The notes beneath the pieces are model-generated. The model made no database searches. It worked only from the letters and a program-made list of their open reading frames with translations, and was not told the DNA's origin. Shown piece after piece: positions 61,570 to 64,000 of a stretch of DNA of 64,000 nt. The number at the start of each line of letters is the position of its first letter. Position 1 is the stretch's first letter. The DNA comes from Candidatus Eiseniibacteriota bacterium (GTDB lineage: Bacteria; Eisenbacteria; RBG-16-71-46): positions 1-64,000 of the forward strand of contig JACOSV010000007.1 of assembly GCA_016178725.1 (NCBI GenBank), read 5' to 3'. Position numbers and translations under genes: made by a program.

Positions 61570-63189
61570 ATGCGTCGACTCATCGCATGTCTCGCGCTCG
61601 GGGTGCTCATGGACGCAGCGCCCGTCGTCACGCTCGCCGCAGACTGGAACACGCTGCCGGCGCTACCCTCCGCACGCGAAGGCGCCGCCGCCGCGGCCCA
61701 GGGCGGCAACGTCTATCTGCTCGGCGGCCACGGGGCCGCGGACCTCGCGACCACCGCGGTGTGGAGCTCCCAGACCTCGACGTGGAGCGAGGCGGCGCCG
61801 ATGTCGCAGACCCGCGTCCTCGCCGGCGCCGCGGCGCTCGGCGGCTTCGTCTACGCACTCGGCGGCTTCGACGGCTCCGGCTTCGCCTCGATCAACGTCG
61901 AGCGCTTCGATCCCGTCGCCGGCACGTGGAGTCCGCGCTCCGGCATGCCGGGATCGCGCGCCGCGCTCGGCGCGGCCGCGGTCAACGGCGCGATCGTCGT
62001 CGCCGGCGGCCAGGACATGGAAGGGACCCTCGCGTCCGACTGCTGGCGCTACGATCCCGGGTCCGATCAGTGGGGGACGATCGGCACGCTCGCGATGCCG
62101 CGCGCCGGCGTCGCCATGGCGGCCCTCGGCGATCACGTCTGGGTGATCGGCGGCACCAACGGCTCGCCGACGGCGCACGTCGACGTCTACGACGCGACCG
62201 CGAACGCGTGGAGCGCGGGCGCCGATCTGCCCGAGCCGCTCGCCTACGCGTCCGCGGCGGCGATGGCCGGGCGCATCTGGGTGATGGGCGGCCTGAACGG
62301 CGCGCAGCAGCGCAGTGACCACGTCTACAGCGCCGGTCCGGACGGCGTGTGGCAGAACGAGAGCGCGCTCCCGGCCGCCGTGTCGCACGCCGGCGCCGCC
62401 GGCTATACGGACTCGTGTCTCGCGCTCATTGGTGGCTTCGACGGCTCGAATCTGCTCACGGCCTCGGCCGTGTCGCGCTGCGTCGTCGCGCCGCCGCCGC
62501 CTCCTCCTCCTCCGCCGCCGCCTCCGCCGCCGCCGCCGCCTCCTCCGCCTCCGCCGCCGCCGCCGCCGGCCGAGACGCTCGCCGTGGCCGTCGCGCTCAC
62601 GCCGAGCTCACTCAACGCGCAGAGCAACGGAACGTCGATCGCAGCGCACATCGACGCCGACGGCTGGTCGGCTTCCGACATCGTGGTGTCATCGCTGACG
62701 CTCGACGGCGTCGCGCCGCTCGCGTTCGCCGTCTCGAACGGCGACACGGCGGCCGCGAGCTCGAGCGGCATCACGGTCAAGTTCCCGCGCGCGCCGTTCG
62801 CGCAGCGGTCCGCCGGCACGTACGCGCTCACGCTGCTCGGCCTGCGCGCCGACGGCACGCCACTCCGCGGCACGGCGATGCTCGACGTGCACGGAAGCTG
62901 GAACGGCATCCTGCACCACACGGCGCGGCCTCACGATCTGCATATCGTGAGCACGACGGCCGCGGGCGCCGCGTTCAGCTTCACGATCGCCGAGCCGACG
63001 CCGGTCACGGTGGACGTGATCGACCTCCAGGGCCGCGTGGTCGCGCGGATCGAGCAGACGACGCTCGCGGCGGGCAACTACGAGCCCGCGTGGCCCGCGG
63101 GCGGCCGCATGCCGCCGTCGGGCATCTACCTCGTCCGGCTGCGCACGCCGGACACGCAGGAGATGGTGCGCGTGCCGATCATCCACTGA
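61570..63189 (+). CDS. secreted kelch-repeat propeller with polyproline linker and FlgD-like C-terminal module
   Basis: 539 aa; GAGGAGG 6-8 nt before the ATG and a signal peptide (MRRLIACLALGVLMDAAPVVTLA). Six kelch repeats with the GG diad fill residues 25-305 (GNVYLLGGHGAADLATTAVWS; FVYALGGFDGSGFASINVERFDP; AIVVAGGQDMEG; HVWVIGGTNGS; RIWVMGGLNGA; CLALIGGFDGS). A run of about 26 prolines follows, then a beta-sandwich, and finally a FlgD/T9SS-like tail (VTVDVIDLQGRVVARI ... PPSGIYLVRLRTPDTQE). Likely surface-exposed. Possible adhesin or galactose-oxidase-like propeller, but catalytic residues are not visible. Confidence 0.87.
   Translation: MRRLIACLALGVLMDAAPVVTLAADWNTLPALPSAREGAAAAAQGGNVYLLGGHGAADLATTAVWSSQTSTWSEAAPMSQTRVLAGAAALGGFVYALGGFDGSGFASINVERFDPVAGTWSPRSGMPGSRAALGAAAVNGAIVVAGGQDMEGTLASDCWRYDPGSDQWGTIGTLAMPRAGVAMAALGDHVWVIGGTNGSPTAHVDVYDATANAWSAGADLPEPLAYASAAAMAGRIWVMGGLNGAQQRSDHVYSAGPDGVWQNESALPAAVSHAGAAGYTDSCLALIGGFDGSNLLTASAVSRCVVAPPPPPPPPPPPPPPPPPPPPPPPPPPAETLAVAVALTPSSLNAQSNGTSIAAHIDADGWSASDIVVSSLTLDGVAPLAFAVSNGDTAAASSSGITVKFPRAPFAQRSAGTYALTLLGLRADGTPLRGTAMLDVHGSWNGILHHTARPHDLHIVSTTAAGAAFSFTIAEPTPVTVDVIDLQGRVVARIEQTTLAAGNYEPAWPAGGRMPPSGIYLVRLRTPDTQEMVRVPIIH
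62491..62568 (+). repeat. CCN triplet run encoding about 26 prolines
   Basis: An unbroken ccg/cct/cca-type triplet tract separates the kelch propeller from the C-terminal domains. Such tracts can change length by slippage and make a rigid spacer. Confidence 0.85.
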
Positions 63190-63225
63190 CCGGCGCCGCG
63201 TCGCGCCCCCGGCGTCGGGACCCGA

Positions 63226-63690
63226 TCATCGGGCGCCCGCGCCGGGGGCGGCGCGTTTGTAGACGTCCTTGAACCACCGCTCCATGTAGCGGTCGGGCGC
63301 GGCGAGCGCGCTCCATCCCGCCTTGCGATAGAGCGCGTGCGCGTCGCGCGTCAGCAGCACCCAGCGGCGGAATCCCTGCAGCGCGGGATGCGCCTGCACC
63401 GTCTCGAGCATCCAGCCCGCGAGCCCGCGGCCGCGATACGCCTCGAGCACGTAGACGTCGCCGAGATAGGCGAACGTCGCGTAATCGGTGATCACGCGCG
63501 CGAACCCGATCTGCCGCGCGCCGTCGAGCAGCGCGAAGGGGAGCGAGTGCTCGATCGATCTCGCGACCATGTCGCGCGGGATCCCCTGGGCCCAGTAGGA
63601 CGCGGTGAGGAACGCGTGCACCGCGTCGAGATCGATGCGCGCGCGGTCGGTGGTGAGCGTGAACTCGCCGCGCCGCCACGTGTCCTGCAT
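63226..63690 (-). CDS. GNAT-family N-acetyltransferase
   Basis: 154 aa. Acetyl-CoA binding motif YVLEAYRGRGLAGWMLETV (family R/Q-x-x-G-x-G/A) after strand FAYLGDV, N-terminal helix ARIDLDAVHAFLTASYWAQGIPRDMV and C-terminal AHALYRKAGWSAL. This is the GCN5-related fold. The LTASYWAQG...RSIEHSLPFALLDG layout is seen in a common GNAT subgroup of unknown substrate. GAGG upstream of the ATG. It lies between the kelch gene and the OmpA gene and is convergent with the kelch gene. Confidence 0.9.
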   Translation of the reverse strand: MQDTWRRGEFTLTTDRARIDLDAVHAFLTASYWAQGIPRDMVARSIEHSLPFALLDGARQIGFARVITDYATFAYLGDVYVLEAYRGRGLAGWMLETVQAHPALQGFRRWVLLTRDAHALYRKAGWSALAAPDRYMERWFKDVYKRAAPGAGAR

Positions 63691-63728
63691 GTCCCCTCCT
63701 CGCGGGACCCGCCCGCCACGAAAGCGAA

Positions 63729-63757
63729 ACGCGGGGCGCCGTGGCGGCGCCCCGCGT
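63729..63757 (-). terminator. intrinsic terminator of the OmpA-family gene
   Basis: A perfect 12-bp inverted repeat (acgcggggcgcc / ggcgccccgcgt) with a 5-nt loop lies about 20 bp past the OmpA stop. In the minus-strand transcript it is followed by ttcgctttcg. Confidence 0.75.
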
Positions 63758-63775
63758 CCGCGTCGCCTCGCGACG

Positions 63776-64000
63776 CTAGTGCCGCGTCGTGTCCGCCGGC
63801 GCCTTCGCGGGCGCCGGAGCGTGCAGCGAATCCGGCTTCGCCGCGCCCTCGTCGCGGCGCAGGAAGCGCCGCTTGTCGCGTTCGATGCGCAGCGCGTCGG
63901 TATTCAGCACCTTGAACTCGACGCGGCGGTTGCGCGCGCGGCCGAGCGTGGTGCTGTTCGGGGCGATCGGCCGGTCCGGTCCGTAGCCCTTCGACGTGAA
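63776..64000 (-). CDS. C-terminal end of an OmpA-family (peptidoglycan-binding) outer-membrane protein
   Basis: Not in the ORF track because its start is outside the window. The last 74 residues on the minus strand read FTSKGYGPDRPIAPNSTTLGRARNRRVEFKVLN, the end of an OmpA/MotB domain (family G.G...P...N.t..gRa.NRRVe), whose Arg anchors the diaminopimelate of peptidoglycan. A charged tail of about 40 residues (IERDKRRFLRRDE, then PAPAKAPADTTRH) follows, longer than usual. Stop TAG at 63778-63776; terminator just after. Confidence 0.85.
   Translation of the reverse strand, partial: FTSKGYGPDRPIAPNSTTLGRARNRRVEFKVLNTDALRIERDKRRFLRRDEGAAKPDSLHAPAPAKAPADTTRH

Overview
The window is very GC-rich chromosomal DNA (my impression is about 70% G+C) with almost no spacing between genes. 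It looks like an uncultured FCB-superphylum-type bacterium. Two secreted proteins end in FlgD-like / type IX-secretion-like C-terminal modules. There are paired DUF4159 and DUF4175 proteins, a Bacteroidota/Gemmatimonadota-style envelope gene content, a complete aerobic-type F1Fo ATP synthase operon and a KorAB 2-oxoacid:ferredoxin oxidoreductase. 'Candidatus Eisenbacteria' is my best guess from gene content alone. No rRNA, tRNA, CRISPR array, IS element or prophage was recognised.

Layout. 1-1597: end of a TPR-like protein, an exosortase/archaeosortase-family enzyme and a companion membrane protein. 1545-7381: MsrA, an Fpg/Nei glycosylase, a secreted sorting-tail protein, a PDZ aspartyl protease and a lipoprotein. 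7622-14686: the atp operon on the minus strand (Z, I-like/a fusion, c, b, delta, alpha, gamma, beta, epsilon) with its own promoter. 14873-16770: Nudix, YajQ and a DUF2231/TPR membrane protein. 16851-25158: two tandem S9 peptidases (the upstream one frameshifted), a secreted Pro/Ala-rich protein, an M20 dipeptidase, a small membrane protein and an ACT protein. 25155-30292: KorA (frameshifted)-KorB-persulfide dioxygenase/rhodanese-methyltransferase operon. 30403-35771: a secreted repeat protein, an adrenodoxin-reductase-type flavoprotein, a degenerate nucleotidyltransferase, TPM and LemA proteins and a small barrel protein.

35803-40515 is a three-gene signalling cassette (MCP-like, CheW/REC hybrid, REC-GAF). 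41077-41841 is an unrecognised protein behind a candidate sigma-54 promoter. 42001-47406 holds a BNR propeller, MoaD-like, PEP-mutase-family, ankyrin and VOC proteins, MazEF and a cupin. 47426-49819 holds GuaB and an outer-membrane protein. 50380-61372 is a seven-gene co-directional envelope cluster: SecD, SecF, lipoprotein, DUF4159, DUF4175, TPR and an 'LNYRGGSF' protein. 61570-64000 holds a kelch protein, a GNAT enzyme and the end of an OmpA-family protein.

Regulation can be read unusually well. Many genes carry TTGAC[A/C]-N17-TANNNT promoters. About ten have the -10 hexamer only 6-10 nt upstream of the start codon, implying leaderless mRNAs. The secD and outer-membrane protein genes share a nearly identical promoter and initial transcribed sequence in opposite orientation. 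Two genes (an S9 peptidase and korA) each carry a net -1 frameshift; whether these are biological or assembly errors cannot be decided from the sequence.
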